Shown here: in pieces, positions 1 to 11,531 of the stretch
Position numbering within the stretch: the stretch's first letter is position 1
Layout: each line of letters starts with the position of its first letter
NCBI GenBank assembly: GCA_024685975.1
Contig: JAIBDZ010000008.1
Coordinates: forward strand, 1-64,000
Length of the DNA stretch: 64,000 bases
Source of the DNA: Piscirickettsiaceae bacterium
GTDB lineage: Bacteria > Pseudomonadota > Gammaproteobacteria > Nitrosococcales > Methylophagaceae
Direction of reading: 5' to 3'
The notes under the pieces: model-generated
Told to the model about the DNA's origin: nothing
Database searches by the model: none
The model's input: the letters and a program-made list of their open reading frames with translations, nothing else
Position numbers and translations under genes: made by a program

Positions 1-29
1 AACTTGTCACCTTTTGACTACAAGTTGAT

Positions 30-58
30 TTGACTTAATGCGTCATATTCTTGAGAAT
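30..58 (+). promoter_or_regulatory. possible promoter of the mla operon
   Basis: TTGACT at 30-35 is followed after 17 bases by GAGAAT at 53-58, a 5/6 match to the -35 box and 4/6 to the -10 box. An AACTTG/CAAGTT inverted repeat (1-6 and 21-26) lies just upstream. It is the only plausible sigma70-like pair before mlaF, but upstream DNA is outside the window. Confidence 0.35.
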
Positions 59-98
59 TAATGGTTTTTGACTTGTAGTTTTTTGCTTGGAGGCGCTG

Positions 99-902
99 GT
101 GCCACTGATAGAAATCAGGGATTTGCACTTTTACCGAGGTGATAGAGCGATTTTTAAAGGGATAGATTTAGATATCTATCGCGGGAAAGTCACGGCTATC
201 ATGGGTCCTAGTGGAACAGGTAAGACGACATTATTGAAGTTGATTGGTGGTCAATTACGACCAGACCAAGGCTCAATTATGGTGGATGGTCAAGATATTC
301 ATCGGTTAGGGCGTGCGCAGTTATACGAATTACGTAAGCGTATGGGGATGTTGTTTCAAAGTGGCGCGTTATTAACAGACATTTCTGTTTTTGAGAATGT
401 GGCGTTTCCATTACGTGAACATACGGACTTGCCTGAGTCGATGATTCGAGATTTAGTGTTAATGAAGTTACAAGCTGTTGGCTTACGTAATGCAAAAGAC
501 TTGATGCCGAGCGAGTTATCAGGCGGGATGGCGAGGCGCGTGGCCTTAGCTCGTGCTGTGTCTTTAGATCCAATGATGATTATGTATGACGAGCCATTTA
601 CTGGGCAGGATCCTATTTCAATGGGGACATTGGTGAATTTGATTCGTCGAATGAATGAGTCGATGGGGTTGACCAGTATCGTCGTGTCGCATGATTTGGA
701 AGAAACAACGGCCATTGCGGACGATATTTACTTATTATCTGACGGTAAAATCATTGAGCGTGGCACGCCAGAATCATTGCGAGAATCGAGTTCTGAATGG
801 GTGCAGCAATTTATGAAAGGTTTGCCTGATGGCCCCGTGTCATTTCATTATCCAGGGCAATCTTATGAAGATGATTTGCTGAATACTGAGGTGGAAAAAT
901 AA
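99..902 (+). CDS. mlaF: MlaF, ATPase of the phospholipid ABC transporter MlaFEDB
   Basis: Cytoplasmic ATP-binding subunit of the Mla system, which moves phospholipids between the outer and inner membrane and keeps outer-leaflet asymmetry. Walker A GPSGTGKT lies near residues 36-43. The LSGGMARR signature, the Walker B MIMYDEP and the switch histidine in VVSHD are all present, and the C-terminal tail GPVSFHYPG is typical of MlaF. I chose GTG at 99 (267 residues) because GGAGG at 89-93 sits 5 bases before it; the in-frame TTG at 87 has no ribosome binding site. The stop overlaps the mlaE start by one base (TAATG), indicating translational coupling. Confidence 0.95.
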   Translation: MPLIEIRDLHFYRGDRAIFKGIDLDIYRGKVTAIMGPSGTGKTTLLKLIGGQLRPDQGSIMVDGQDIHRLGRAQLYELRKRMGMLFQSGALLTDISVFENVAFPLREHTDLPESMIRDLVLMKLQAVGLRNAKDLMPSELSGGMARRVALARAVSLDPMMIMYDEPFTGQDPISMGTLVNLIRRMNESMGLTSIVVSHDLEETTAIADDIYLLSDGKIIERGTPESLRESSSEWVQQFMKGLPDGPVSFHYPGQSYEDDLLNTEVEK

Positions 903-1681
903 TGCAGTCGATTCAGCGTTTAGGCCGTTGGGCTATTGCTACCTGCGAGCGTTTAGGCCGTGGACATATCTTTTTATATTCCGTTTTAGCGGGCATTCCT
1001 AGTGCGTTAATGCGTTTTTCATTGGTCGTTCAGCAGCTGTATTCTGTTGGGGTGCTATCGATTTTAATTATTCTTGTGTCGGGCTTATTTGTCGGCATGG
1101 TGTTGGGCTTGCAAGGTTATAATACTTTGGTTGGGTTTGGCGCAGAAGAGTCATTGGGCGTTTTGGTTTCGCTGTCGTTGGTACGAGAGTTGGGGCCAGT
1201 TGTGAGTGCTTTATTATTTGCTGGTCGAGCAGGTTCTGCTTTGACAGCTGAAATTGGCTTGATGAAAAGTACGGAACAATTATCAGGCATGGAAATGATG
1301 GCGGTGGATCCGATTCGTCGAGTTGTGACGCCGCGGTTTTTAGCTGGTTTTATTTCAATGCCATTGTTAGCGGCGATTTTTAGTGCCGTCGGTGTATTAG
1401 GTGCGTATATTATCGGGTATGGTTTGTTGGGCGTTGATGATGGGGCTTTCTGGTCACAGATGCAGGCTAAAACAGATTTATATAAAGATATTTTAAATGG
1501 CGTGCTTAAAAGCATCGTGTTTGGTTTTGTTGTTACATGGATTGCGTTGTTTGAAGGTCATGATGCGATACCGACATCAGAAGGGGTCGGACGGGCAACA
1601 ACGCGAACAGTTGTGCATTCCGCATTTGCTATTTTGGGGCTGGATTTTATTTTGACAGCACTCATGTTTGGAGAGGTATAG
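902..1681 (+). CDS. mlaE: MlaE, permease of the phospholipid ABC transporter
   Basis: Integral inner-membrane permease of the MlaFEDB complex (259 residues, the normal family length). The central motif running through [18 protein letters not shown] and the conserved [17 protein letters not shown] stretch identify the MlaE/TrgI permease family. Several hydrophobic segments span the protein. It overlaps mlaF by one base and is followed at once by mlaD, so the three are one translational unit. Confidence 0.95.
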   Translation: MQSIQRLGRWAIATCERLGRGHIFLYSVLAGIPSALMRFSLVVQQLYSVGVLSILIILVSGLFVGMVLGLQGYNTLVGFGAEESLGVLVSLSLVRELGPVVSALLFAGRAGSALTAEIGLMKSTEQLSGMEMMAVDPIRRVVTPRFLAGFISMPLLAAIFSAVGVLGAYIIGYGLLGVDDGAFWSQMQAKTDLYKDILNGVLKSIVFGFVVTWIALFEGHDAIPTSEGVGRATTRTVVHSAFAILGLDFILTALMFGEV

Positions 1682-2149
1682 ATGGGGCAAAAAAAGAGTA
1701 CTGAGATCACTGTTGGACTATTCGTATTATTGGGTATTGTTGCTTTATTTTTCCTTGCAATGAAAGTCAGTAATTTGACGGCGTTTAACGATGAAACAGG
1801 TTACCGTGTGACGGCTGAGTTTGAAAATATTGGCGGTTTGAAAGTGCGTTCCCCTGTAACTTTGGCGGGTGTGCGTGTTGGACGTGTTGAACAGATTACG
1901 TTAGATCCTGATTCATATAATGCCAGTGTCACGTTGAACCTCTACCCAAGCTTCAATAATTTGCCGACAGATACGGCTGCAAGCATTTATACTGCAGGCT
2001 TATTAGGTGAGCAATATATTGGTTTAGAAGCGGGTGCTGAAGACGAATTTTTACAAGAAGGCGATGTCATAGAATTGACTCAACCTGCATTAGTATTAGA
2101 ACAAGTCATTGGTAAGTTCTTATTTAGTAAAGCTGGGGGCGATGAATAA
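1682..2149 (+). CDS. mlaD: MlaD, MCE-domain substrate-binding subunit
   Basis: Membrane-anchored MCE protein that forms the periplasmic hexameric ring of MlaFEDB and receives phospholipid from MlaC. One N-terminal transmembrane helix (about residues 8-27, TVGLFVLLGIVALFFLAMKV) is followed by a single MCE domain with GGLKVRSPVTLAGVRVG near residues 51-67. At 155 residues it matches the short proteobacterial MlaD. The start follows the mlaE stop with no gap and the stop overlaps mlaC by one base. Confidence 0.95.
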   Translation: MGQKKSTEITVGLFVLLGIVALFFLAMKVSNLTAFNDETGYRVTAEFENIGGLKVRSPVTLAGVRVGRVEQITLDPDSYNASVTLNLYPSFNNLPTDTAASIYTAGLLGEQYIGLEAGAEDEFLQEGDVIELTQPALVLEQVIGKFLFSKAGGDE

Positions 2150-2775
2150 TGATGGGACGACTATACCAACCAATCGGAATGATATTCACCATATTTTTGT
2201 TATGGTTTGCTCCTGCGCATGCTGAGAATATGGGAGATCCGCAAGGGATAGTGAAAGATGCTTCTGACCGAATGTTGAAAGCATTGAAAGAGAATAAAGC
2301 GGAAATTGAGCAAGATGCCAGCGTTGTCTATCGTTTAGTCGATGATATTTTATTGCCGATTTTTGATTTCGAAAAAATGTCGAAACTAGCCTTAGGTAAA
2401 AATTGGCGTAAGGCAGATGATTTGCAACGAGTGCAGTTTAGTAATGAGTTTCGTTTATTGTTGGTGAGAACGTATTCTACTGCGATGTTGGAATATACCG
2501 ATGAAAAAATTGACTTCCTCCCATTGCGAGATGATCTTAAGAAGAAAAAAGTCAAAGTAGAAATGGAAATTCTGCAAGCAGGTGGCCCTGCTATTCCGAT
2601 GGCTTTATCCATGTATTTTGATAAAAGTAATGAATGGAAAGTCTATGATGTAAAAATCGATGGTATTAGTTTGGTGACAAACTATCGTTCGACGTTTGCT
2701 GATGAAATTCGCAATGGTGGCATGGACAAACTCATTGAAAACCTTGCTTCCCGGAATGAAAAAGTAAAACTATGA
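2149..2775 (+). CDS. mlaC: MlaC, periplasmic phospholipid shuttle
   Basis: Soluble periplasmic carrier that passes phospholipids between the outer-membrane MlaA complex and MlaD. An N-terminal signal peptide (hydrophobic IGMIFTIFLLWFAPAHA, probable cleavage after AHA near residue 25) precedes the MlaC fold. Typical segments are LPIFDFEKMSKLALGKNWRK, FRLLLVRTYSTAML and the C-terminal VYDVKIDGISLVTNYRSTF. It is 208 residues long, the family norm. The start is ATGATG overlapping the mlaD stop; the gene ends in an ATGA overlap with mlaB. Confidence 0.95.
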   Translation: MMGRLYQPIGMIFTIFLLWFAPAHAENMGDPQGIVKDASDRMLKALKENKAEIEQDASVVYRLVDDILLPIFDFEKMSKLALGKNWRKADDLQRVQFSNEFRLLLVRTYSTAMLEYTDEKIDFLPLRDDLKKKKVKVEMEILQAGGPAIPMALSMYFDKSNEWKVYDVKIDGISLVTNYRSTFADEIRNGGMDKLIENLASRNEKVKL

Positions 2776-3077
2776 GTCAGGCGATGTCGGTTAATGTAGA
2801 TAATAATCGTGTTCTCATTAGCGGTGAATTAACGTATACCACGGTCAAGTCTGCAATGACTGATGTGCCTAAAATGATGGGAAATATCTCTAATGTAGAG
2901 ATTGATTTGAGCAATGTGACACGTAGTGACAGTGCTGGTTTGGCACTTTTAGTCCATTGGATGAGAGCGGCAAAACAGATGAATAAGCCGTTGGTTTATT
3001 CGCACATTCCAGCACAAATGTTAGCTATTGCCTCTGCCAGTGGTTTAGATGAATTACTTCCCATATCTAGCAATTAA
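2772..3077 (+). CDS. mlaB: MlaB, STAS-domain subunit of the Mla transporter
   Basis: Small cytoplasmic STAS-domain protein (101 residues) that binds MlaF and is needed for assembly and activity of the transporter. The STAS core is visible as VEIDLSNVTRSDSAGLALLVHWM, with the DSAG motif containing the conserved serine near residue 54. Its four-base ATGA overlap with mlaC and its place as last gene of mlaFEDCB settle the identification; STAS sequence alone could also be an anti-sigma antagonist. Confidence 0.93.
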   Translation: MSQAMSVNVDNNRVLISGELTYTTVKSAMTDVPKMMGNISNVEIDLSNVTRSDSAGLALLVHWMRAAKQMNKPLVYSHIPAQMLAIASASGLDELLPISSN

Positions 3078-3100
3078 ATTTAAGTAAGTGAGTGTCAGTA

Positions 3101-3322
3101 ATGAATGCATCAGAAATTCAACAATTAATTGAAGCCGGTCTGCCCGATGCAACGGTAACGGTATTAGGCGACGATGGACAGCATTTCGAGGCTAAAGTCG
3201 AGAGCCCTTCTTTTGCTGGTAAAGGCTTAGTAGAACAACATAAAATGGTGTACGCAACGCTAGGTTCAAGTTTTGAAAGTGCCTTACATGCGTTAGCACT
3301 AAAAACATCAGCACCTCGTTAA
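3101..3322 (+). CDS. ibaG: IbaG/BolA-family protein
   Basis: Small BolA-like protein (73 residues from ATG 3101; an in-frame GTG at 3092 adds three residues). BolA-family proteins partner monothiol glutaredoxins in Fe-S cluster handling; IbaG is the acid-response paralogue encoded between mlaB and murA in Escherichia coli. The fold signature is the GDDGQHFEAKVESPSFAGK region followed by LVEQHKMVYATLG, with the conserved histidine of the QHKMVY segment. The gene order mlaB-ibaG-murA is the main reason for choosing IbaG over BolA proper. Confidence 0.88.
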   Translation: MNASEIQQLIEAGLPDATVTVLGDDGQHFEAKVESPSFAGKGLVEQHKMVYATLGSSFESALHALALKTSAPR

Positions 3323-3344
3323 GCTGCATAAAAGCTCAATATAA

Positions 3345-4628
<1,284 letters not shown>

Positions 4629-4638
4629 GGACGTAAAG

Positions 4639-5280
4639 ATGTCTGAGATGTTAACGCTCGCGCTATCGAAAGGGCGTATTTTTAAAGAAACATTGCCACT
4701 GCTTAAGGCGGCGGGAATTGAACCTATTGATGATCCTGAAACCAGTCGCAAACTGATATTAGAAACGAATCAACCTGATGTTCGGTTGATTATTGTTCGA
4801 GCTTCAGATGTACCGACCTATGTGGAATATGGTGGTGCGGATATGGGCATTGCGGGTAAAGATGTTTTATTAGAGCACCCAAACGCAGAATTATATGAAC
4901 CAGTTGATTTGGAAATTGCTTGTTGTAAATTGATGACAGCAGGTAAAGCTGAACCAACTGAGATTCGTGGTCGTTTAAAAGTCGCCACTAAGTTTGTTGA
5001 AAGCACGCGGCGATTTTATGCGGCTCAAGGTCAACAAGTTGATATTATTAAGTTATATGGTTCGATGGAGTTAGCACCCTTAGTGGGACTAGCTGACCGT
5101 ATTGTTGATGTCGTTGATACGGGTAATACTTTACGAGCTAATGGCTTAATTCCGATGGAACATATTGCCGATATCAGCTCAAGGTTGATTGTGAATAAAG
5201 CGTCAATGAAAATGAAGCATGCCAAGATCCAAGCATTTATTGATAATGTGCGTGCAGCAGTAGTGGAAAGGTCATCATGA
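4639..5280 (+). CDS. hisG: HisG, short-form ATP phosphoribosyltransferase
   Basis: First enzyme of histidine biosynthesis, condensing ATP and PRPP. I place the start at ATG 4639 (213 residues), preceded by AAGGA at 4627-4631; the longer frame from GTG 4609 would run into murA. The [10 protein letters not shown] start, the [10 protein letters not shown] segment and the PRPP loop [14 protein letters not shown] are typical. The length is that of the short HisG form, which lacks the C-terminal regulatory domain and in other bacteria works as a hetero-octamer with HisZ. No hisZ lies in this window. It overlaps hisD by four bases. Confidence 0.95.
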   Translation: MSEMLTLALSKGRIFKETLPLLKAAGIEPIDDPETSRKLILETNQPDVRLIIVRASDVPTYVEYGGADMGIAGKDVLLEHPNAELYEPVDLEIACCKLMTAGKAEPTEIRGRLKVATKFVESTRRFYAAQGQQVDIIKLYGSMELAPLVGLADRIVDVVDTGNTLRANGLIPMEHIADISSRLIVNKASMKMKHAKIQAFIDNVRAAVVERSS

Positions 5281-6578
5281 TTGAGATAACTTCTTTAACG
5301 ACTTCATCAACAGATTTCCAACAACAGTTAGATAATGTGTTGGCATGGGATGCCTCTTCCGATGAGGCTGTTGTTGAAACGGTAAAAACTATTTTAAAAG
5401 ATGTTAAACAACGCGGTGACGATGCGGTACTTGATTATAGCCGTCGTTTTGATCGTATTCACGCCGATAGTTTAGCGGAATTAGAATTGCCGATGTCGCG
5501 TGCTTTCGCAGCGTTAGAGAGTATTCCCGCTGATCAAAGAAAAGCATTAGAAGCGGCAGCGGATCGAGTTAAAGCCTATCATGAGCATCAAAAACAAGAT
5601 TCTTGGACTTATACCGAGGCTGACGGCACTGTTTTAGGTCAACAAGTGACGCCATTAGATCGTGCAGGCTTATATGTGCCGGGCGGAAAAGCCGCGTATC
5701 CATCCTCTGTTTTAATGAATGCCATCCCGGCCAAAGTGGCGGGTGTTGCTGAGTTAATTATGGTTGTACCCACACCTGATGATGAAGTGAATGAACTGGT
5801 GTTGGCAGCGGCAGCGATTGCAGGCGTCGATCGTATCTTTGCTATTGGTGGTGCACAAGCGGTAGCGGCATTAGCTTATGGTACGGAAACCGTACCGCAA
5901 GTAGATAAAATTGTCGGTCCAGGTAATATATATGTCGCCACCGCTAAAGGCATGGTCTTTGGTAGTGTTGGTATCGATATGATTGCTGGCCCTTCTGAAA
6001 TATTGGTTGTCTGTGATGGTGATACCGATCCTGATTGGATTGCGATGGATTTATTTTCACAGGCTGAGCATGATGAAGATGCACAGTCTATTTTAATTTC
6101 ACAAGATAAAGCTTTTTTAGATAAGGTTGAGGCATCGATTCAACGGTTATTGCCAACGATGGAGCGAGAAGCCATTATTCAAGCTTCATTGAGCAATCGT
6201 GCTGCATTGATTCACGTAGCTGATTTAGATGAAGCGGTTGATGTCGTGAATTATATTGCGCCTGAACATTTAGAATTATCGGTTGCCGATCCAATGACGA
6301 TATCGAAAAAAATACGTCACGCGGGCGCTATCTTTATGGGGCGGTATACCGCAGAAGCTTTAGGTGATTATTGTGCTGGCCCTAATCATGTTTTGCCGAC
6401 ATCACGTACGGCGCGCTTTAGTTCGCCTTTAGGTGTTTATGATTTTCAAAAACGATCAAGCTTGATTCAAGTGTCCGAACAAGGTGCACAAACGATGGGA
6501 CAGATTGCATCGGTATTAGCGCGCGGTGAAGGATTAACAGCACACGCACAGTCTGCTGAGTTTCGATTAAAGGATTGA
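5277..6578 (+). CDS. hisD: HisD, histidinol dehydrogenase
   Basis: Zinc enzyme oxidising L-histidinol to histidine with two NAD+, the last two steps of the pathway (433 residues). The conserved stretches [39 protein letters not shown] and [10 protein letters not shown] are present, as are the zinc/catalytic segments [11 protein letters not shown] and IAPEHLEL (catalytic His/Glu). It overlaps hisG (ATGA) and hisC, so hisGDC is one coupled unit downstream of murA. Confidence 0.97.
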   Translation: MIEITSLTTSSTDFQQQLDNVLAWDASSDEAVVETVKTILKDVKQRGDDAVLDYSRRFDRIHADSLAELELPMSRAFAALESIPADQRKALEAAADRVKAYHEHQKQDSWTYTEADGTVLGQQVTPLDRAGLYVPGGKAAYPSSVLMNAIPAKVAGVAELIMVVPTPDDEVNELVLAAAAIAGVDRIFAIGGAQAVAALAYGTETVPQVDKIVGPGNIYVATAKGMVFGSVGIDMIAGPSEILVVCDGDTDPDWIAMDLFSQAEHDEDAQSILISQDKAFLDKVEASIQRLLPTMEREAIIQASLSNRAALIHVADLDEAVDVVNYIAPEHLELSVADPMTISKKIRHAGAIFMGRYTAEALGDYCAGPNHVLPTSRTARFSSPLGVYDFQKRSSLIQVSEQGAQTMGQIASVLARGEGLTAHAQSAEFRLKD

Positions 6579-7636
6579 TGGTGAGTCAGTTCTGGAGTCC
6601 GATTGTTCATAAACTGGATCCTTATGTGCCAGGCGAGCAACCTCAAATTGAGGATCTTGTTAAGCTTAATACCAATGAAAACCCTTACCCACCATCACCA
6701 AAAGTCACTAAGGCGATTGTTGAGGCTGTCGATGAACGGTTACGTTTATATCCGGACCCTCAATCTAAAGCATTAAGGCAATGTATTGCTGATTACTATC
6801 AGGTTGATATGGAGCAAGTCTTTGTTGGCAATGGATCCGATGAAGTCTTAGCACATATTTTTCAAGGATTATTTCAGCATGATTTGCCGATATTATTCCC
6901 TGATATTAGTTATAGCTTTTATCCAGTTTATTGCGGTTTATATCAAATTGAGTTTCAGACAGTACCATTGGCGGCAGATTTTTCGATTCAAGTGTCGGAC
7001 TATCAACAAGCCAATGGCGGTATTATTTTCCCTAATCCTAATGCACCGACAGGGCGATTACTGTCATTGTCAGACATCGCAGAATTGTTAGGGCAAAATC
7101 AAACCTCAGTGGTTGTCATTGATGAAGCTTATATTGATTTTGGTGGCGAAAGTGCAATTGCATTAGTGAACCAATATCCTAATTTGTTGGTAACGCAAAC
7201 TTTGTCTAAATCGCGTTCTCTAGCGGGTATGCGATTAGGGTATGCGATTGGGCATGCTGATCTGATAGCGGCATTGGTGCGTGTTAAAGATAGCTTTAAT
7301 TCTTACCCGATTGATAGTTTAGCTTCTGTGGCGGGAATGGCTGCTTTTGAAGATGAATCTTATTTTCAAAAAACACGGCAGCAAGTGATAGATAGTCGTG
7401 ATGCGATGATGGCAAAAATGACTGAAATGGGGTTTGATATTATCCCTTCAGCAGCTAACTTTATCTTTGTCAGTCACCCTGAATATGATGCGATGGCATT
7501 GGCACAATATTTACGCGAACAAGGCGTGATTGTGCGTCATTTTAATCGAGACAGGATTGCACAATATTTACGGATAACGATTGGAGATAAAGCGCAGAAC
7601 CAACGTTTACTGTCGGTGTTATCAACATATCGTTAA
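6578..7636 (+). CDS. hisC: HisC, histidinol-phosphate aminotransferase
   Basis: Pyridoxal-phosphate class II aminotransferase converting imidazole-acetol phosphate and glutamate to histidinol phosphate. Markers are [12 protein letters not shown] near the N-terminus, NGSDEVL, the aspartate in [10 protein letters not shown], and the PLP lysine in [19 protein letters not shown] chose ATG 6578, sharing one base with the hisD stop (352 residues); a TTG at 6575 would add one residue. The stop is only six bases from the convergent DUF4124 gene, with no clear terminator between them. Confidence 0.95.
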   Translation: MVSQFWSPIVHKLDPYVPGEQPQIEDLVKLNTNENPYPPSPKVTKAIVEAVDERLRLYPDPQSKALRQCIADYYQVDMEQVFVGNGSDEVLAHIFQGLFQHDLPILFPDISYSFYPVYCGLYQIEFQTVPLAADFSIQVSDYQQANGGIIFPNPNAPTGRLLSLSDIAELLGQNQTSVVVIDEAYIDFGGESAIALVNQYPNLLVTQTLSKSRSLAGMRLGYAIGHADLIAALVRVKDSFNSYPIDSLASVAGMAAFEDESYFQKTRQQVIDSRDAMMAKMTEMGFDIIPSAANFIFVSHPEYDAMALAQYLREQGVIVRHFNRDRIAQYLRITIGDKAQNQRLLSVLSTYR

Positions 7637-7642
7637 GCTGGA

Positions 7643-8299
7643 TTAGCTGCTAATACCGAGCAGTTCGCGTAAACGAATAAGGTCTCGGTCATATTGCTCT
7701 TCAGTGGCGGTATGCTCTTTTTGTAAACGCTCAAGTTCCTGTTCGTTATTTTGAATTTCTTGCTCAGCAGCGATAAGCCGTTTTTCTAAATTACCGCTGA
7801 CGGTCTGACCACTTAATTCAATATCAGCCGCTTGTTTTTGAAATTGGTATAACTTGTTTTGGTTTCGAGTTAATGCTGTTTTTGTTTTGTCGATTTGGGT
7901 CCGAAAATACCGCAATTCAGTTTCTCGCTTTTCCAGTAACTCATCTTCTGTGCGAAAATTTGCTTTTAAGTTTGCATCGTACAATACTGCTTGGCGATGT
8001 TGTTCTTGTTCTTCTTTGGCTTTTATGTCTGCAAGACGTTGGCGTTCCTGCTCTTCTGCCTTTTGACGGTTGAGTTCGATGATTTCTTCATCAGTTAATG
8101 CTGGGGCGACTCTTTTGAGTATGCGTAAGGTTGTGACATCTACAATTTCATACCCTTGTTGTGCTGCATAAGGTGGTAATGTTTTGCTGATGGTTTTGAC
8201 ACCATGTTTGTCGACAAAACGATATACTTGGGCCGCATGGGCAGACACCATGCCAAATAATATAAAGAGCAAACTAAGTGTGTGAAATATTTTTTTCAT
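7643..8299 (-). CDS. DUF4124-type secreted coiled-coil protein
   Basis: Function unknown. The first 22 residues form a signal peptide (hydrophobic LSLLFILFGMVSAHA). The next 40 residues, starting QVYRFVDKHGVKTISKTLPP, match the DUF4124 pattern seen at the N-terminus of many gammaproteobacterial exported proteins. The rest is a charged, glutamine- and glutamate-rich region (about residues 75-215) with heptad character, probably a long coiled coil. It is convergent with hisC and divergent from the TauE-like permease gene. A periplasmic location is inferred from the signal peptide. Confidence 0.75.
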   Translation of the reverse strand: MKKIFHTLSLLFILFGMVSAHAAQVYRFVDKHGVKTISKTLPPYAAQQGYEIVDVTTLRILKRVAPALTDEEIIELNRQKAEEQERQRLADIKAKEEQEQHRQAVLYDANLKANFRTEDELLEKRETELRYFRTQIDKTKTALTRNQNKLYQFQKQAADIELSGQTVSGNLEKRLIAAEQEIQNNEQELERLQKEHTATEEQYDRDLIRLRELLGISS

Positions 8300-8330
8300 A
8301 GTGCTTATTGTATAGTGAGTATTAACGCCA

Positions 8331-9089
8331 TTGCATGTATTTGATCACATAATTCTGTTTTTAGTTTCATTTGTTGCGAATACATTTTCTGCTTTTAGTG
8401 GTGGTGGGGCAGGTTTAGTGCAATTCCCCATGTTATTGTTTTTAGGATTGTCTTTTACTGTCGCACTTGCAACCCACAAAGTCGCCAGTGTGGCTTTAGG
8501 CCTTGGCGCTGTGTTGCGTTATTTATCGCAGAGCATGTTAGAGCGTCAGTTCGTTGTACTGATGCTGCTAACGGGCATTCCAGGCGTGATCTTAGGGGCT
8601 TATGTCATTCTCTTTGTACCTGAACGTATGGCTGAAATCGCTTTGGGGGTATTGACGGGGGGACTAGGTCTCTATTCGATCTTTAAAACGCAATTAGGAC
8701 AACACTATACGCCAACGCATCGTCATCGGATGGGGCTAATTTTAGGTGGGGTGGGCTTGTTTTTGTTAGGTGTGCTCAATGGCTCATTAACATCGGGTAC
8801 AGGCTTGTTTGTGACGCTCTGGTTGGTTCTGTGGTTTGGGATGGATTATCAACGAGCTGTCGCTTATACCTTGACGATGGTTGGGTTATTTTGGAATGGT
8901 AGCGGAGCGATGACGTTAGGCTTATTAGCGGAAATACGTTGGGATTGGCTGCCGGCATTATTGCTAGGGTCTTTGATCGGCGGTTACCTTGGTTCCCACC
9001 TAGCGTTACGCTATGGTAATCATTACATTAAGCGGGCATTCGAAGTGGTGACAATCATGATTTCTATCAAGTTGTTATTAGGTTCTTAG
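8331..9089 (+). CDS. TauE/SafE-family membrane permease
   Basis: Polytopic membrane protein of the TauE/SafE (DUF81) family, proposed exporters of sulfite, sulfoacetate or related anions. The N-terminal repeat motif [21 protein letters not shown] and its second copy [20 protein letters not shown] are the family hallmark; about eight hydrophobic helices are visible. The frame opens at TTG 8331 and no in-frame ATG lies near the start, so a TTG start is likely although no good Shine-Dalgarno sequence is seen. It overlaps the convergent pyrE by four bases. The substrate cannot be told from sequence. Confidence 0.85.
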   Translation: MHVFDHIILFLVSFVANTFSAFSGGGAGLVQFPMLLFLGLSFTVALATHKVASVALGLGAVLRYLSQSMLERQFVVLMLLTGIPGVILGAYVILFVPERMAEIALGVLTGGLGLYSIFKTQLGQHYTPTHRHRMGLILGGVGLFLLGVLNGSLTSGTGLFVTLWLVLWFGMDYQRAVAYTLTMVGLFWNGSGAMTLGLLAEIRWDWLPALLLGSLIGGYLGSHLALRYGNHYIKRAFEVVTIMISIKLLLGS

Positions 9090-9736
9090 TGTTCAATACC
9101 ATATTGTTCGCGATAAGCGAGCACAGCCGGAAGGTGTGCTTGTAATTCGGCATTGTCTTTAAGGTAATCTAATAGGTGACCTAAGGTCACGATGCTGATC
9201 ACCGGAATTTGGTAGTCGGCTTCGACTTGTTGGATGGCTGAGCGGTGATTATCTTGGCCTTTTTCTTGTCGATCTAAAGCGATAATGACACCCGCGACAG
9301 CGGCATTTTGTTGTTCGATGATAGCAACCGATTCCCTCACAGAGGTGCCAGCTGAAATGACATCGTCAATGATTAATGTTTTACCCGCTAATGTTGCTCC
9401 AACTAATTGCCCCCCTTCGCCATGGTCTTTGATTTCTTTTCGGTTAAAGACATAAGGGATATCTCGTTGATGCTGTTCAGCTAGTGCGATGGCGGTTGTC
9501 GCAGCAAGTGGGATACCTTTATATGCAGGGCCAAATAACGTGTCGAATTCGAGCTCAGAATCCATCAAGGCCTGGGCATAAAACTGACCAAGACGAGCTA
9601 AACTTGCCCCTGAGTTAAATAAGCCACTGTTGAAGAAGTATGGGCTTGTACGACCTGACTTCAATGTGAATGAGCCAAAGCGTAACACGCCCGTTTGAAG
9701 GGCGAATTCGATAAATTGTTGTTGGTATGGTTTCAT
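9086..9736 (-). CDS. pyrE: PyrE, orotate phosphoribosyltransferase
   Basis: Makes orotidine monophosphate from orotate and PRPP in pyrimidine synthesis (216 residues). The PRPP-binding loop [16 protein letters not shown] near residues 120-135, the N-terminal [17 protein letters not shown] and the [12 protein letters not shown] segment are all intact. It overlaps metW by four bases on the same strand, so it is probably cotranscribed with metX-metW. Confidence 0.96.
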   Translation of the reverse strand: MKPYQQQFIEFALQTGVLRFGSFTLKSGRTSPYFFNSGLFNSGASLARLGQFYAQALMDSELEFDTLFGPAYKGIPLAATTAIALAEQHQRDIPYVFNRKEIKDHGEGGQLVGATLAGKTLIIDDVISAGTSVRESVAIIEQQNAAVAGVIIALDRQEKGQDNHRSAIQQVEADYQIPVISIVTLGHLLDYLKDNAELQAHLPAVLAYREQYGIEH

Positions 9737-10335
9737 TTTTCAGGCTTTTTAATTTGGTATAAGGCGATTTCGCCAAAAAGGTTAGGAGCAAGTTTAATGC
9801 TTAGCGTATCTTGATGAGCATGGTTCACAATACTGCGCTTTAAGATATTAATGTGCTTTTGTTGGCACATTTGCTCGAAGTCTTTGATAGTGCATAGATG
9901 GATATTGTCGGTATTATACCAAGCATTTGGTAATGTTCTGGAGATGGGCATGTGACCTTTAAATGCCAGCTGAAGACGGCATTGCCAGTACCCGAAGTTA
10001 GGAAAGCCAATGATGGCATGTCGGCCAACGCGAATAATTTCATCTAAGAGGAAATCGGGTCGTTTTACGGCTTGTAATGTCTGAGATAAAATCACGACAT
10101 CAAAACTTTGATCAGCAAACTGAGCTAAGCCTTCATCTAAATCAGCTTGAATGACATTAATGCCAGCATGAATGCACTGGGCGATTTGTTGGTTATCAAT
10201 ATCTAGCCCATATCCTGAGACACCTTGTTGTTGCAAGGCAGTGAGTAAGGCGCCATCACCACAACCGAGATCGAGTACACGGGTTCCAGCTGGGATCCAG
10301 TCATGGATAATTTGTAAATCAGGTCTTAAGCTCAT
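9733..10335 (-). CDS. metW: MetW, methyltransferase-fold partner of MetX
   Basis: Class I methyltransferase-fold protein of the MetW family (200 residues) with the SAM-binding motif [12 protein letters not shown] near residues 20-31. MetW is encoded next to metX in many proteobacteria and is required for or stimulates MetX in methionine synthesis; no methyl substrate is established. Overlap of four bases with both metX upstream and pyrE downstream supports tight co-expression. Confidence 0.93.
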   Translation of the reverse strand: MSLRPDLQIIHDWIPAGTRVLDLGCGDGALLTALQQQGVSGYGLDIDNQQIAQCIHAGINVIQADLDEGLAQFADQSFDVVILSQTLQAVKRPDFLLDEIIRVGRHAIIGFPNFGYWQCRLQLAFKGHMPISRTLPNAWYNTDNIHLCTIKDFEQMCQQKHINILKRSIVNHAHQDTLSIKLAPNLFGEIALYQIKKPEK

Positions 10336-11480
10336 GCCGGCACCTCGCTTGCGATACGTTGCATATAAGCTCGAAAAATATCGTGGTAACGTGTTATTGG
10401 CATCAGAAAGGCATCATGACCTTGTTTTGCTTCAATTTTGGCATAAGTGACGGCTTTATTATTGGCTAATAGGGCATTAACAATTTCTTCAGAACGTTCA
10501 GGAGAAAACCGCCAATCAGTCGTGAAGGAAATAACCAAACATTTCGCTTGTATTGGTGCCAGCGCTTTGACTAAGTCATCGTTATAAGTTTTGGCTGGGT
10601 CAAAATAATCTAATGCTTTTGTCATCAGTAAATAAGTATTGGCATCAAATTTTTCAACAAAAGTTTTACTTTGGTAACGGAGGTAACTTTCGATTTGAAA
10701 TTCGACATCAAACCCATAATTAATCGTATTATGACGCAATTCTCGTCCAAATTTTTCACCCATTGCTTCGTCTGATAAATAGGTGATGTGACCGAGCATT
10801 CTGGCTAGCCCTAGCCCTGTTCTTGGTAAGGTGTTGTGGGCGAGGTAATTCCCTTCATGGAAGTCTGGGTCAGTTTTTATTGCTGTTCTGGCGACTTCAT
10901 TAAAGGCAATATTTTGTGCTGACAGTTTTGGCGCCGAAGCAATAATAAGAACATGGCGTAAACGGTCTGGGTAACTGATGGCCCATTGCATTGCTTGCAT
11001 GCCGCCAAGGCTACCTCCGACGACGGCTGCCCATTGTTTTATGCCCAGTTTATCCGCCAAAACAGCTTGGCTTTCTACCCAATCATTGACCGTCACAATG
11101 GGAAAGTCAGGACCATAAACTTGTCCTGTTTCGGGGTTGATACTCGTTGGGCCTGTGGAACCTTTGCAGCCTCCGAGATTATTGACGCCAACAACAAAGA
11201 AATGACGGGTATCGATGACTTTACCCGGACCAATTACATTGTCCCACCAACCTGGTTTTTTATCTTCCATGCTGTGGTATCCCGCCACATGGTGATCACC
11301 AGATAAAGCATGACAGATTAAAATCGCATTGGAGGCATCAGCATTGAGCGTGCCATAAGTTTCATAGGCGAGATCGTACTGAGATAAAACCGGCCCAGAT
11401 TCTAACGTTAATGGGACGTCAATATGGATAAGTTGTGGGCTGACCAGACCGACCGAGTCGTCTGGTATTGAGTCCGGCAT
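10332..11480 (-). CDS. metX: MetX, homoserine O-acyltransferase
   Basis: Alpha/beta-hydrolase enzyme acylating L-homoserine as the first step of methionine synthesis (382 residues). The nucleophile elbow [12 protein letters not shown] contains the catalytic serine; the aspartate is in [11 protein letters not shown] and the histidine in KQGHDAFL near the C-terminus. An AAGGAA ribosome binding site precedes ATG 11480. Proteins of this family use acetyl-CoA or succinyl-CoA; the metW partner hints at the gammaproteobacterial type, but I cannot settle the acyl donor by eye. No SAM riboswitch is visible upstream. Confidence 0.94.
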   Translation of the reverse strand: MPDSIPDDSVGLVSPQLIHIDVPLTLESGPVLSQYDLAYETYGTLNADASNAILICHALSGDHHVAGYHSMEDKKPGWWDNVIGPGKVIDTRHFFVVGVNNLGGCKGSTGPTSINPETGQVYGPDFPIVTVNDWVESQAVLADKLGIKQWAAVVGGSLGGMQAMQWAISYPDRLRHVLIIASAPKLSAQNIAFNEVARTAIKTDPDFHEGNYLAHNTLPRTGLGLARMLGHITYLSDEAMGEKFGRELRHNTINYGFDVEFQIESYLRYQSKTFVEKFDANTYLLMTKALDYFDPAKTYNDDLVKALAPIQAKCLVISFTTDWRFSPERSEEIVNALLANNKAVTYAKIEAKQGHDAFLMPITRYHDIFRAYMQRIASEVPA

Positions 11481-11531
11481 AAGTGTTCCTTAGAAATAGC
11501 GCTGGATAAGGTTAGCTGGGTTAGTAAATTA

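Noticed and set aside
11481..11531. Possible SAM riboswitch before metX
   Set aside because: metX is read leftward, so its leader is to the right of 11480; only 51 bases separate it from yggT, and no helices or conserved core of a SAM riboswitch are present.
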